Positions 43,343-52,469 of a stretch of 64,000 bases of DNA are shown here, in pieces (within the stretch, counting starts at the first letter, position 1; the number at the start of each line of letters is the position of its first letter). The position numbers were made by a program, and so were the translations under genes. This DNA is from Microbacterium azadirachtae (GTDB taxonomy: Bacteria; Actinomycetota; Actinomycetes; Actinomycetales; Microbacteriaceae), in NCBI RefSeq assembly GCF_000956545.1, contig NZ_JYIT01000077.1, forward strand, positions 45,240-109,239, read 5' to 3'. The notes under the pieces are model-generated. The model searched no databases, had not been told where the DNA came from, and was given only the letters and a program-made list of their open reading frames with translations.

Positions 43343-45055
43343 ATGCCCGTTCTCGACGCGCTCCAGACCGCACTGGACGACCGTCTGCCTGCCCTGCGCC
43401 GAACGTACGGCGTGCCGGCGGTCTCTGTCGCCGTCGCGATCGCGGGGCGGAGCATCGTCGCCGCGGACGGGGTGCTGAACCTCGCCAGCGGAGAGTCCGC
43501 GACCACCGATGCGATCTTCCAGATCGGTTCGATCACGAAGACCTTCACCGCGACCCTCGTGATGCAGCTGGTCGACGATGGCCTCCTCGACCTGGACGCG
43601 CCGATCACCGATGCGCTGCCGGGGCTGCGTCTCTCCGGCGCCGCGGCCGACCCCGGGATCACGGCGCGCCGACTGCTCGCACACACCGGCGGGTTCGAGG
43701 GCGACGTGTTCGACGACACGGGCGCCGGCGACGAGGCGCTCCGCGACTATGTGGCGCTGCTCGCCGACCGCACGCCGGCGCTGTTCCCGCCGGGCGCGCT
43801 CTGGTCGTACAACAACGCCGGCTACTGCCTGCTCGGGCGGATGGTGGAGGTGCTGCGCGGGCAGAGCTGGGAGCGCGCGTTGCGCGAGAGGATCCTGGAT
43901 CCGCTGGAGCTCGATCATGCCGCGGTCGATGCCGCGGAGGCGATGCGGCTGCCTGTCGCCGTCGGGCACCTCGCGCCGGAGCCGGGCGCGCCGCTGGCCC
44001 CCGCGCCGGTGTGGTCGATGGGCCGGTCGAACGCTCCCGCCGGATCGATGCTCGCGATGCGCGCCGTCGACCTCCTGACTTTCGCCCGGCTGCACCTGAA
44101 CGCGAGCGACGCCGACGGCGCCCGGATACTGTCGCCCGGATCGGCGGTCTCCATGCGGCGGACCCAGGTGCTCCCCGTGTTCGTCGAGGATCCTCATCGT
44201 CCCGAGGGGGCGCTACGCCGCACCCTGCGCATGATCGAGGCCGCACATCGGGTCGCAGAGGAGAACGCCCACCGGGTCGCGCTGTGCCGCACCGGCGAGG
44301 ACGTCGATCGCACGATCGCGGACGGCCGGATCGCGCTCGTGCTGGCGCTCGAGGGGATGCCCGGTCTCGACGCGGACGTGGAGCTGATCGCGACGATGCA
44401 CCGGCTCGGAGTGCGCGTCGGCTCGCTCACGCATGTCGGCCGCGGAGCGTTCGCGGACGGATCCGGTGAGGACGCCGCCCGCAGCCGCCTGACCGGCGCC
44501 GGAGTCGTCGCGGTGCGCGAGATGGAACGGGCCGGAATGCTCGTCGACCTCAGCCACCTGGGCCGCGCAGGCGTGTCGCACGTGCTGGAGATCGCGACAC
44601 GTCCGGTGGTCGCGTCGCACTCCTCCGCGCGGGCGCTGCGCGATCATCATCGGAATCTCCCGGACGAGCATCTCGCCGCGATCGCCGCGGGCGGCGGTGT
44701 GATCTGTGCGAACTTCTTCGCGCCGTTCCTGGACGACCGGCCGGCGACCATCGACCGGCTCATCGACCACTTCGAGCACATCGCGGCGATCGCGGGGAGC
44801 GAGCACGTGGGTCTCGGGCCCGACTTCGTCCGCGAGGTGATCGGTGAGACCACGCCGCCCTGCTGCGTCGTCACCGAGGTCCAGGGCGTCCCCGCCGACG
44901 TGTACCTGCCCGGGCTGGAGGGTCCGGAGGGACTGCCGCTCGTCACCGAGGCGCTGCTGCGCCGGGGATGGGCCGAGGCGGATATCCTCGGCGTGCTCGG
45001 CGGGAACCTGCAGCGGCTCTTCCGGGAACAACTCGGACGACCCTCCGCGCGCTGA
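43343..45055 (+). CDS. chimera: class C-like serine hydrolase (N-terminal) fused to a truncated M19 dipeptidase (C-terminal)
   Basis: 570 aa. Residues 1 to about 272 are a beta-lactamase/D-aminopeptidase-type fold: SxxK with S63 and K66 (QIGSITKTFTATLVMQLVDDGLLDLDAPI), and YxN at Y156 (WSYNNAGYCLLG). It stops near SMRRTQV, before the C-terminal H/KxG motif. From about residue 275 the sequence is membrane-dipeptidase-like: E337 (LEGMPG), H405 (VDLSHLGRAG) and H426 (VASHSSARAL), with M19 spacing. The M19 N-terminal HxD metal site is absent. It looks like an in-frame deletion that joined two adjacent genes. SD is GAGGAGG; -10 TAGGCT at 43316. Peptide transporter genes follow. Activity of either half is doubtful. 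Confidence 0.85.
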   Translation: MPVLDALQTALDDRLPALRRTYGVPAVSVAVAIAGRSIVAADGVLNLASGESATTDAIFQIGSITKTFTATLVMQLVDDGLLDLDAPITDALPGLRLSGAAADPGITARRLLAHTGGFEGDVFDDTGAGDEALRDYVALLADRTPALFPPGALWSYNNAGYCLLGRMVEVLRGQSWERALRERILDPLELDHAAVDAAEAMRLPVAVGHLAPEPGAPLAPAPVWSMGRSNAPAGSMLAMRAVDLLTFARLHLNASDADGARILSPGSAVSMRRTQVLPVFVEDPHRPEGALRRTLRMIEAAHRVAEENAHRVALCRTGEDVDRTIADGRIALVLALEGMPGLDADVELIATMHRLGVRVGSLTHVGRGAFADGSGEDAARSRLTGAGVVAVREMERAGMLVDLSHLGRAGVSHVLEIATRPVVASHSSARALRDHHRNLPDEHLAAIAAGGGVICANFFAPFLDDRPATIDRLIDHFEHIAAIAGSEHVGLGPDFVREVIGETTPPCCVVTEVQGVPADVYLPGLEGPEGLPLVTEALLRRGWAEADILGVLGGNLQRLFREQLGRPSAR

Positions 45056-45204
45056 GGCCGCTCGGGCGCCGACGCTCGTCCCCGAGGACGAACAGAGGTC
45101 TCTCCGTTCGACGGAGTGGACGAACGCCGCGCGGGCGCGGTGTCGCAGGATCATGGATGAACAGGGCAGCGCCGCGCGGAGCGGCGGGCGCAAGGGAGCA
45201 GGCG

Positions 45205-47226
45205 ATGCTGACGATTCGAGACCTCTCGGTCCAGATCCGCGCGGGAGAGCGGACCGTGCGTCCGATCACCGGCGTGGACCTCGACCTCGCCCGCGGCGAG
45301 ACGCTCGGCATCGTCGGGGAGACGGGATCGGGCAAGTCGATGACCGGCCTGTCGATCATGGGGATGCTGCCGGCGGGCTCGTCGATCACGAGCGGGTCGA
45401 TCCGATTCGACGGCGCGGAGCTCGTCGGCGCGGACCCGCGAGCATATCGCGCGCTGCGCGGACGCCGGATCTCGATGGTCTTCCAGGACTCGCTGACCGC
45501 GCTCAATCCGACCAGGCGCGTGGGCGACCAGGTCGCGGAGCCTCTGCTGCTGCACGGGCTGGCGCCGCGGGCAGAGGCGCTGCGCAGGGCGGAGGAGATG
45601 CTGGCGCTCGTCGGCATCCCGCGGCCGTCCGAGCGCATGCGGGACTATCCGCACCAGCTGTCCGGAGGCATGCGCCAGCGCGTGATGATCGCGATGGCGC
45701 TCATCGCCGAACCCGATCTGCTCATCGCGGACGAACCCACGACCGCCCTCGACGTCACGATCCAGGCGGAGATCCTCGACCTGCTCGCCCGACTCAAGGA
45801 GCAGCTCGGAATGGCGATGATCCTGGTCACGCACGACATGGGCGTGGTGGCCCGGCACGCCGACCGGGTGGGCGTCATGTACGCCGGGCGTCTCGTGGAG
45901 ACAGGCCCGACCCGGTCGCTGTTCCGGCACACGCGGCACCGTTACACGCGGGCGCTCCTCGACTCGATCCCCTCGCTCGAGCAGGACCGGGGTGTCGAGC
46001 TGTCCTCGATCCCGGGTTCTCCGCCGGATCCGGCCGAGGCGGTTCCCGGATGCCGGTTCGCACCGCGCTGCGCCGCCGCGACCGACCGCTGCCGCACCGA
46101 ACGTCCGCCGCTCGAGGGCGAGGGCGCGCACGTGTTCGCGTGCTGGAATCCGGTCGCCGACCCGGGGATGGCGGTTCCCGCACGCGCGCTCCCTCTGACG
46201 CCCGCCGGGGTCCGTGCCGAGCCGCGGCTGGAGGTCGTCGACCTCGTGCAGGAGCACCCGGTCTCCGGGTGGAGGCCGAAGGGCAGGCGGCGCACGGTGA
46301 AGGCGGTCTCCCGCGTGAGCTTCACGGTGCGCGCGGGCGAGACCCTGGGCCTGGTCGGCGAATCCGGGTGCGGCAAGTCGTCGCTGGGGCGCATGCTCGT
46401 CGCGATGGACCGGCCCACGGCGGGGGAGGTGCGGCTCGAGGGCGCGAAGGTCTCCGGCGTCGGCCGACGGGAGCTCGGTGCGCGCCGGGCGAAGCTGCAG
46501 ATGATGTTCCAGGACTCGGGCGCGGCGCTCGATCCGAAGATGACGATCGGCACCATCCTGCGTGAGCCGCTCGCGATCCAGGGGATCGGCACGGCCGCCG
46601 AGCGCACCGATCGGGCCGCAGCGCTGCTGGACGCCGTCGGCCTGGGCCCGTCGATCCTGGAGAGGTACCCGCACGAGCTCTCCGGCGGACAGCGTCAGCG
46701 CGTCGGTCTCGCCCGGGCTCTCGCCCTGGATCCGGACGTGCTCGTCGCCGACGAGCCGGTCAGCGCGCTGGATGTCTCGATCCGCTCCCAGGTGCTCAAC
46801 CTCATGCGCACGCAGCAGCGTGAACGCGGCCTCAGCAGCGTCGTGATCTCCCACGACCTCGCCGTCGTGCGCTACCTCTCCGATCGTGTCGGCGTGATGT
46901 ACCTCGGCAAGATCGTCGAGATCGGCGCGACCGACGAGGTCTACGAGCGGCCTGCGCACCCGTACACGGCGGGGCTGCTCGCGGCGGTACCGGTCGCGGA
47001 TCCGGACGCGCCGGCGCCGGAGGCAGGTGAGCGCGTGCGGGGCGAGCTGCCCAGCCCGCTGGATCCGCCGAGCGGCTGCCGGTTCCGCACGCGGTGCCCG
47101 CTCGCGACCGACCTGTGCGCCGCGGTGGAGCCGACTCTGGAGGCCGTGGGCGCCGTCCACGAGGTCGCCTGTCACTTCCCCCTGCAGCACGAGGACGGCG
47201 ATGCGACCGAGGAGGACGCGGCATGA
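45205..47226 (+). CDS. fused peptide ABC transporter ATPases (DppD-DppF type)
   Basis: 673 aa containing two complete nucleotide-binding domains. NBD1: Walker [12 protein letters not shown], signature [15 protein letters not shown], Walker [14 protein letters not shown]; its Cys-rich tail is [17 protein letters not shown]2: Walker [12 protein letters not shown], signature [15 protein letters not shown], Walker [14 protein letters not shown]; tail [14 protein letters not shown]. These paired tails are typical of oligopeptide/nickel importer ATPases and may bind an Fe-S cluster in some members. The ATG at 45205 follows AAGGGAG. It overlaps the first permease gene (ATGA). Confidence 0.93.
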   Translation: MLTIRDLSVQIRAGERTVRPITGVDLDLARGETLGIVGETGSGKSMTGLSIMGMLPAGSSITSGSIRFDGAELVGADPRAYRALRGRRISMVFQDSLTALNPTRRVGDQVAEPLLLHGLAPRAEALRRAEEMLALVGIPRPSERMRDYPHQLSGGMRQRVMIAMALIAEPDLLIADEPTTALDVTIQAEILDLLARLKEQLGMAMILVTHDMGVVARHADRVGVMYAGRLVETGPTRSLFRHTRHRYTRALLDSIPSLEQDRGVELSSIPGSPPDPAEAVPGCRFAPRCAAATDRCRTERPPLEGEGAHVFACWNPVADPGMAVPARALPLTPAGVRAEPRLEVVDLVQEHPVSGWRPKGRRRTVKAVSRVSFTVRAGETLGLVGESGCGKSSLGRMLVAMDRPTAGEVRLEGAKVSGVGRRELGARRAKLQMMFQDSGAALDPKMTIGTILREPLAIQGIGTAAERTDRAAALLDAVGLGPSILERYPHELSGGQRQRVGLARALALDPDVLVADEPVSALDVSIRSQVLNLMRTQQRERGLSSVVISHDLAVVRYLSDRVGVMYLGKIVEIGATDEVYERPAHPYTAGLLAAVPVADPDAPAPEAGERVRGELPSPLDPPSGCRFRTRCPLATDLCAAVEPTLEAVGAVHEVACHFPLQHEDGDATEEDAA

Positions 47227-48173
47227 TCTCGTATCTGCTGCGGCGGATCCTGGTCTCGCTGCTCGTGCTGATCGGCATCTCGATCGTGATCTTCGTGATG
47301 CTGCACCTCATCTCCGACAGTCCGGGCCGGGTGGTGCTGGGGCCGCAGGCGTCCGCGGCCGCGGTCGCAGCGTTCAACCGCGAGAACGGCTTCGACCGAC
47401 CCTTGTTCGTCCAGTACGTCGACTACGTCGTCCAGCTGCTGCACGGCGACCTCGGACGCTCGTACAAGCTGAACGAGGAAGTGTCGGTCCTGTTCGCGCA
47501 GAACGCCGGACGCAGCGCCGTGCTCTCGCTCTCCGGACTCGTGCTCGCCCTCGTCATCGCGATCCCGCTCGGCATCCTCCAGGCGGTCCGCCGGAACACG
47601 GTCCTGGATCGTGCCGCCACCGGGATCGCGTATCTGTTGTACGCGACGCCCTCTTTCCTGGTCGCGCTGCTGCTGATCGCGCTGCTCAGCCAGCTCGTGC
47701 CGCTCTTCCCGGCCGAAGCCTCCCAGTCCACGTCGCCGTGGGTGGTGTTCACCGATCCTCGCGCTATGGCCCTGCCACTGGTCACGCTCGCACTTACCAA
47801 CGTCGTGGTGTTCTCGCAGTACCAGCGCTCCGCCGCGCTCGAGCAGCTCGGCATGGACTACATCGCCGTCGCGCGCGCCAAGGGCGCTCCGGAGCGCATC
47901 GTGCTGATGCGCCATCTGCTGCGCAACGCGTGCATCCCGCTCATCACTCTCGTCGGCGTCATGATCCCGACGCTGCTGGCGGGCAACCTCATCGTCGAGT
48001 CGGTGTTCAACTACCCCGGTCTCGGCCTCCTGTTCCTGAACAGCCTGCACCGCGAGGACTATCCGGTGCTGCTGGCCTACACCCTCATCGGTGGCGCGCT
48101 CACCGTGCTGGGAAACCTCCTCGCCGACCTCGTGGTCGCACGCGCGGACCGAAGGATCGAGCTGAGCAGATGA
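47223..48173 (+). CDS. peptide ABC transporter permease, DppB type
   Basis: 316 aa, six membrane helices. The start [40 protein letters not shown] is typical of DppB/OppB. The cytoplasmic EAA loop is MDYIAVARAKGAPERIVLMRHLLRNACIPLITLVG. It ends before the DppC-type partner with an ATGA overlap. Together they would form the channel for di- or oligopeptides across the membrane. Confidence 0.92.
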   Translation: MISYLLRRILVSLLVLIGISIVIFVMLHLISDSPGRVVLGPQASAAAVAAFNRENGFDRPLFVQYVDYVVQLLHGDLGRSYKLNEEVSVLFAQNAGRSAVLSLSGLVLALVIAIPLGILQAVRRNTVLDRAATGIAYLLYATPSFLVALLLIALLSQLVPLFPAEASQSTSPWVVFTDPRAMALPLVTLALTNVVVFSQYQRSAALEQLGMDYIAVARAKGAPERIVLMRHLLRNACIPLITLVGVMIPTLLAGNLIVESVFNYPGLGLLFLNSLHREDYPVLLAYTLIGGALTVLGNLLADLVVARADRRIELSR

Positions 48174-49075
48174 CGACCGCACACCCCGAGCTGTCCGAGA
48201 AGACCGACGTCATCGTCGCGACCGCGACGGCCGCACGCCCCTTGCCGGTCCGCGCCGTCCTGCGGGCGCTGCGGCGGAGCCCGATGGCCGTGACGGGCGC
48301 CTCGCTGCTCGTGCTCCTCGCGCTGTTCAGCTTCGTCGGGCCGCTGCTGTACCCCACGAACCAGACGGACGTGAACCTGCTGGACGCGCTGCTGCCGCCC
48401 GGCGAGGGATACCCGCTCGGTACGGATCCGAACGGCTTCGACGTGCTCGGACGACTCATGCTCGGCGGTCAGGTCTCGCTCGAGATCGGCCTGCTCGCGG
48501 CGGTCTTCGCGACGACGCTGGGCACGGTCTACGGCGCGGTCGCGGGGCTCGCCGGGGGAGTCCTGGACGCGATCATGATGCGTTTCGTGGACGTGCTCCT
48601 CGCGATCCCGTTCCTCTTCTTCGTACTCATCATCGCCGCGCGGTTCACCGCGACGCCGCTCACTCTCAGCCTCGTGATCGGCGGCTTCTCCTGGCTCGTC
48701 TCGGCACGGCTCATCCGCGGCGAGGTGCTGTCGCTGCGGGTGCGGGAGTTCGTGCTGGCCGCGCGGCTCATGGGCGCCGGTGACCGCAGGATCATCTTCA
48801 CGCACCTCATCCCGAACACCTTCGGCGTCATCATCGTCAACCTCACCTTCCAGGTCGCTGACGCGATCCTCGTGATCGCCGCGCTCGGGTTCCTCGGGTT
48901 CGGACTGAGCTATCCGGTCACCGACTGGGGCAGCCAGCTCTCCAGCGGCGTGGCATACATCACCGCCGGGAACTGGTGGCTCATCTACCCTGCCGGGCTG
49001 TGCATCGTGCTCGTGGTGCTCGGGCTCAACCTTCTCGGGGACGCGTTGCGCGACGTGCTGGATCGTCGCCGATGA
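48170..49075 (+). CDS. peptide ABC transporter permease, DppC type
   Basis: 301 aa. A cytoplasmic N-terminus of about 40 residues is followed by the first helix (MAVTGASLLVLLALFSFVGPLLYP) and the periplasmic loop YPLGTDPNGFDVLGRLMLGGQVSLEIG, which is diagnostic for DppC/OppC. The EAA loop is REFVLAARLMGAGDRRIIFTHLIPNTFGVIIVN. The downstream 204 bases carry a hairpin before the binding-protein gene. Confidence 0.92.
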   Translation: MTTAHPELSEKTDVIVATATAARPLPVRAVLRALRRSPMAVTGASLLVLLALFSFVGPLLYPTNQTDVNLLDALLPPGEGYPLGTDPNGFDVLGRLMLGGQVSLEIGLLAAVFATTLGTVYGAVAGLAGGVLDAIMMRFVDVLLAIPFLFFVLIIAARFTATPLTLSLVIGGFSWLVSARLIRGEVLSLRVREFVLAARLMGAGDRRIIFTHLIPNTFGVIIVNLTFQVADAILVIAALGFLGFGLSYPVTDWGSQLSSGVAYITAGNWWLIYPAGLCIVLVVLGLNLLGDALRDVLDRRR

Positions 49076-49172
49076 GTCCGTGTCGGGGTGTGTCCGCCCA
49101 GACAGCGGCAGTCCGCGGATTCTGTCCGGATCGCTGAACGGGCCCGTTCGCTGCTGTTGCACTCTCGAAGCA

Positions 49173-49210
49173 CCGGGATCCGAGACGCAGCGGGCCTCCT
49201 CGGATCCCGG
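49173..49210 (+). other. intra-operon hairpin before the binding-protein gene
   Basis: CCGGGATCCGAG (49173-49184) pairs perfectly with 49199-49210 around a 14-nt loop. It sits between permease and lipoprotein genes, a usual place for mRNA-stability or partial-termination hairpins. The remaining spacer (49076-49279) holds no gene. Confidence 0.55.
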
Positions 49211-49279
49211 ACACCCGATCCGCCTGCTCGACGCAGCACGACGAACCGGAACAAGACGAACCCGAAGAAGGAGCACAGC

Positions 49280-51136
49280 ATGAACCCGCACGTTCCCGGG
49301 AGGCGAAGGCGCCTCCTGATCGCGCTCACGGTCGCCGCCGCCCTGATCACGACCGGCTGCACCGCCGGGACCACGAAGGTCGACCCGTCGCAGTACCGCA
49401 CCATCCCTGCCGCGAGCGGCAAGCCGGTGGACGGCGGCGTCGTCACGATCGCGATGACGCCCGGCCTCGCGCCGAACTACATCTTCCCGTACCCCCCGGC
49501 CGCGGCGAACGGCGCGGTGATCGGCAACGACCTGATGTGGCGCACCCTGTACCGCGCGGACGCGGACGGCAAGAGCAACCCCGACACGAGCCTCGCCTCG
49601 GCGCCCGCGTACAGCGACGAGGGCCGCACCGTGACGATCGCGATGAAGAAGAACAGCTGGTCCAACGGCAAGCCCGTCACCGCCGGCGACGTCGTCTTCT
49701 CGCTCGCGATCCTCAAGGCCGCCGTCGCGCAGAGCGCGGCCAACTGGGCGTTCTACACGCCGGGGCAGTTCCCCGACGGCGTCACGGCGACCGCGCAGGG
49801 GTCCGACACGGTCGTCTTCACGCTCGAGAAGGCCTACAACCCCGCCTACCTCGAGTCGCTCCTCCAGCAGCTCGTCGTGATCCCGTCGGCGGACTGGAGC
49901 ATCGCGGCCAGCGGCGGACCCGTCCTCGACTACACGGACCCCGCGAACGCGAGTGCGATCTACACGTTCCTCACCGGGCAGTCCGCCGACCAGTCCACGT
50001 TCGCGACCAACCCGCTGTGGCAGGTCGTGAACGGGCCGTTCTCCCTGAAGAGCTTCGAGCCGACGACCGGATCATTCTCGCTCACGCCCAACAAGGCGTA
50101 CACCGGCCCGGGCAAGCACGCGCTCGAGCAGGTGGACTTCAAAGCGTTCACCTCCGCCGCTGCGATCTACAACCAGTACCAGGCGGGCACGATCACCGTG
50201 GGACGCCTCGACTCGAGCTACTCCTCGAAGATCGAGGAGCTGCAGAAGAAGGGCTACAACGTCTACGCCGCCCCCGCCCCGGCGCGTTCGGACCCGCTCG
50301 TGATCAACTTCGCGAACACCACGGGCGGCTTCGACAAGATCATCGCCCAGCCCTATGTGCGCCAGGCGCTGCAGCACCTCGTCGACCAGCCCGGTTACAT
50401 CAAGAGCCGCGGCGTCTACAACGGCGCCGCGAGCGAGAACTACGCCACGGTCGGACTGGGCTCCGTCTTTCCGCCCGACTTCGGCGACAAGGCCCCGTAC
50501 CCGTTCGACCCGAAGGCGGCCGAGAAGCTACTGACCGCGCACGGCTGGAAGGTCGACAAGGCCGGCACCACGTGCGAGAAGCCGGGCGCGGGATCCGACC
50601 GCTGCGGCGAGGGGATCGCGCAGGGGCAGAGGATCGCCTTCACCCTGGCCTCCGCGAGCTCTCCGAGCTATGTCGGGGCGCGGGACCTCGCGTTCTCCTC
50701 GGAGGCGAAGAAGCTCGGGATCGACGTCAAGGTCGTCTCGAAGTCGCTGAACTACCTGTACGAGAACTACACGAATCCCGGCGCTCCGGCGAACACGAAC
50801 GAGTGGGCCATGCAGGACACCGGCCCGCTGGTCATGGCGTCATACCCGACCGCGAACGGCGTCTTCAACACCGACGGCAGCTTCAACCTGGGCAGCTACA
50901 GCAGCCCCGAGGCGGACAAGGCCATCGAGGCGAGCGTGTTCGGATCGGATCCGAAGGCGCTGAGCGCGGAGACGACCCTGCTCTCGAAGGACCTGCCCGT
51001 GCTGTTCCTGCCGACCCCGGACAACCTGATCGTGTGGAAGAACACGCTCTCCGGCCCGCCGGACACGTTCGAGGGACTGCTGAAGTTCATCTACTCCCCG
51101 GAGCAGTGGTCCTTCACCGAGAAGCAGAAGCAGTGA
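49280..51136 (+). CDS. peptide-binding lipoprotein (SBP family 5)
   Basis: 618 aa. The lipoprotein signal is RRRRLLIALTVAAALITTGC with the lipid-attachment C27 (lipobox TTGC). The mature part is a family 5 solute-binding protein (VVTIAMTPGLAPNYIFP, DLMWRTLYRADADGKSNPD, VTIAMKKNSWSNGKPVTAGDVVFSLAILK, YVRQALQHLVDQPGYIKS). It captures oligopeptides outside the membrane and delivers them to the permeases encoded just upstream. ATG follows AAGAAGGAG. A hairpin follows that abuts the next ribosome site. Confidence 0.93.
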   Translation: MNPHVPGRRRRLLIALTVAAALITTGCTAGTTKVDPSQYRTIPAASGKPVDGGVVTIAMTPGLAPNYIFPYPPAAANGAVIGNDLMWRTLYRADADGKSNPDTSLASAPAYSDEGRTVTIAMKKNSWSNGKPVTAGDVVFSLAILKAAVAQSAANWAFYTPGQFPDGVTATAQGSDTVVFTLEKAYNPAYLESLLQQLVVIPSADWSIAASGGPVLDYTDPANASAIYTFLTGQSADQSTFATNPLWQVVNGPFSLKSFEPTTGSFSLTPNKAYTGPGKHALEQVDFKAFTSAAAIYNQYQAGTITVGRLDSSYSSKIEELQKKGYNVYAAPAPARSDPLVINFANTTGGFDKIIAQPYVRQALQHLVDQPGYIKSRGVYNGAASENYATVGLGSVFPPDFGDKAPYPFDPKAAEKLLTAHGWKVDKAGTTCEKPGAGSDRCGEGIAQGQRIAFTLASASSPSYVGARDLAFSSEAKKLGIDVKVVSKSLNYLYENYTNPGAPANTNEWAMQDTGPLVMASYPTANGVFNTDGSFNLGSYSSPEADKAIEASVFGSDPKALSAETTLLSKDLPVLFLPTPDNLIVWKNTLSGPPDTFEGLLKFIYSPEQWSFTEKQKQ

Positions 51137-51141
51137 CGGAT

Positions 51142-51183
51142 CCGCGGACGGGACCGGTCGGCAGCGACGGGCCCCGTCCGCGG
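51142..51183 (+). terminator. hairpin after the binding-protein gene
   Basis: CCGCGGACGGG (51142-51152) with 51173-51183, perfect 11 bp. The right arm ends one base before the GAAAGGA ribosome site of the next gene, so besides termination it could influence its translation. Confidence 0.6.
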
Positions 51184-51200
51184 TGAAAGGATCAACCCCG

Positions 51201-52469
51201 ATGCACGACACCGAGCCGATCTACGCCCGCCCGCTGGCGGCCCCCGGCGAGCCGTGGGACACCGCGGCGGTGCGGGCGCTGATCGGCGACGCCCGCGTGG
51301 TGCTCCTCGGCGAGGGCGCGCACGGCGTCGACGACTTCGCACGGCTCGGCGACGGGCTGTTCCGCACCCTCGCGACCGAGCTCGGCTTCACCGCCTTCGT
51401 GCGCGAGTCGGGCTTCGCCGAGGGACTGGCCGTCGACGCATGGATCCAGGGCGGCCCGGGCGAGGCGGAGGACATCGCCCGCGCCGGGATCACCTACGGC
51501 TTCGGCGAGTCTGAAGCCGTGCGGCGTCAGCTCGCCTGGATGCGCGCGGAGAACGCCCGGCGCCGGGCGGATGGTGCGGACTCGCCGGATGCCGGCGCGC
51601 GCGTTCCGCTGCGCTTCTGGGGCATGGATCTGCCCGGATCCTCCACCTCGCCGGTCGCCGCCGTGCGGGTCTGCCTCGACCGCATCCCCGCGCAGGACGG
51701 AGACGACGCGCTGCGCCGGATCACCGACCTCGGCGGACGTACCGCGGCCGCGATCGCGTGGGACGGGCTGGACGACGCGGCGCGGGACCGGATCCGCGAC
51801 GGCATCGCCGGGCTGATCGCGCGCGTCGAACGCGACGGCGACGACATCGCCCGGCGCAGCGCCGCGACCCTCGACGCGTTCCTCGCCGAGCTCGCCTGGG
51901 ACGGCGAGCCCGGGCCGTATCCCAGGGAGCGGCTGATGGCCGACACGGTCGCCGGGATCGCCGGGCGCGAGGAGCGGCTCCTCGTACTCGCGCACAACGC
52001 GCACGTGCGCCGGGATCCGCTGCACGGCCGGCCGACGCTCGGCACGCTGCTGCACGCGCGACTCGGCGACGCGCTGCGGGTCATCGCCATGACGTACGGG
52101 CACGGCCCCGTCGTCTCGTTCACGGAGCGCTCGCCGCGGCCCTTCGACTGGGAGGTCGCGGTCTCCGAACGGATCCCCGCGCCGGGCACCCTCGAGCACG
52201 CGCTGGACCCCCTCGGCGACGTTCTCGTCGACCTCCGGGCCGCGCCTCCCGCGCTCCGGGCCGGGATCACCGGCACCGCCGCGGGCGCGGGGATCGATCC
52301 GATCGCCGACGTCGCGACGGCGTTCGACGCGGTCGCGCACCGGCACCGGGTCTCGCTCGTGCCGGGGCACCTCGACCGACTGCGGGCGGAGTTCGGATCC
52401 GGTGACGCCGGGACGGCCCCGGCGCCGCGGGACGCCGGGACCGCGCCGACAGCGGAGGCCGTACGATGA
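51201..52469 (+). CDS. erythromycin-esterase-family protein
   Basis: 422 aa. The family core is visible: VVLLGEGAHGVDDFARLGDGLFRTLATELGFTAFVRESGFAEGLAVDAWI (His and Glu of the active region) and LLVLAHNAHVRRDP. EreA/EreB hydrolyse macrolides, but most chromosomal members have unknown substrates, so antibiotic resistance should not be assumed. ATG 51201 with GAAAGGA is used; an in-frame GTG at 51183 lies in the hairpin. The stop overlaps the S9 peptidase start, so the two are coupled. Confidence 0.83.
   Translation: MHDTEPIYARPLAAPGEPWDTAAVRALIGDARVVLLGEGAHGVDDFARLGDGLFRTLATELGFTAFVRESGFAEGLAVDAWIQGGPGEAEDIARAGITYGFGESEAVRRQLAWMRAENARRRADGADSPDAGARVPLRFWGMDLPGSSTSPVAAVRVCLDRIPAQDGDDALRRITDLGGRTAAAIAWDGLDDAARDRIRDGIAGLIARVERDGDDIARRSAATLDAFLAELAWDGEPGPYPRERLMADTVAGIAGREERLLVLAHNAHVRRDPLHGRPTLGTLLHARLGDALRVIAMTYGHGPVVSFTERSPRPFDWEVAVSERIPAPGTLEHALDPLGDVLVDLRAAPPALRAGITGTAAGAGIDPIADVATAFDAVAHRHRVSLVPGHLDRLRAEFGSGDAGTAPAPRDAGTAPTAEAVR

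Noticed and set aside
51201..52469. Macrolide-resistance gene
   Set aside because: The esterase family is broad and mostly of unknown substrate; it is coupled to a peptidase gene and shows no sign of transfer.
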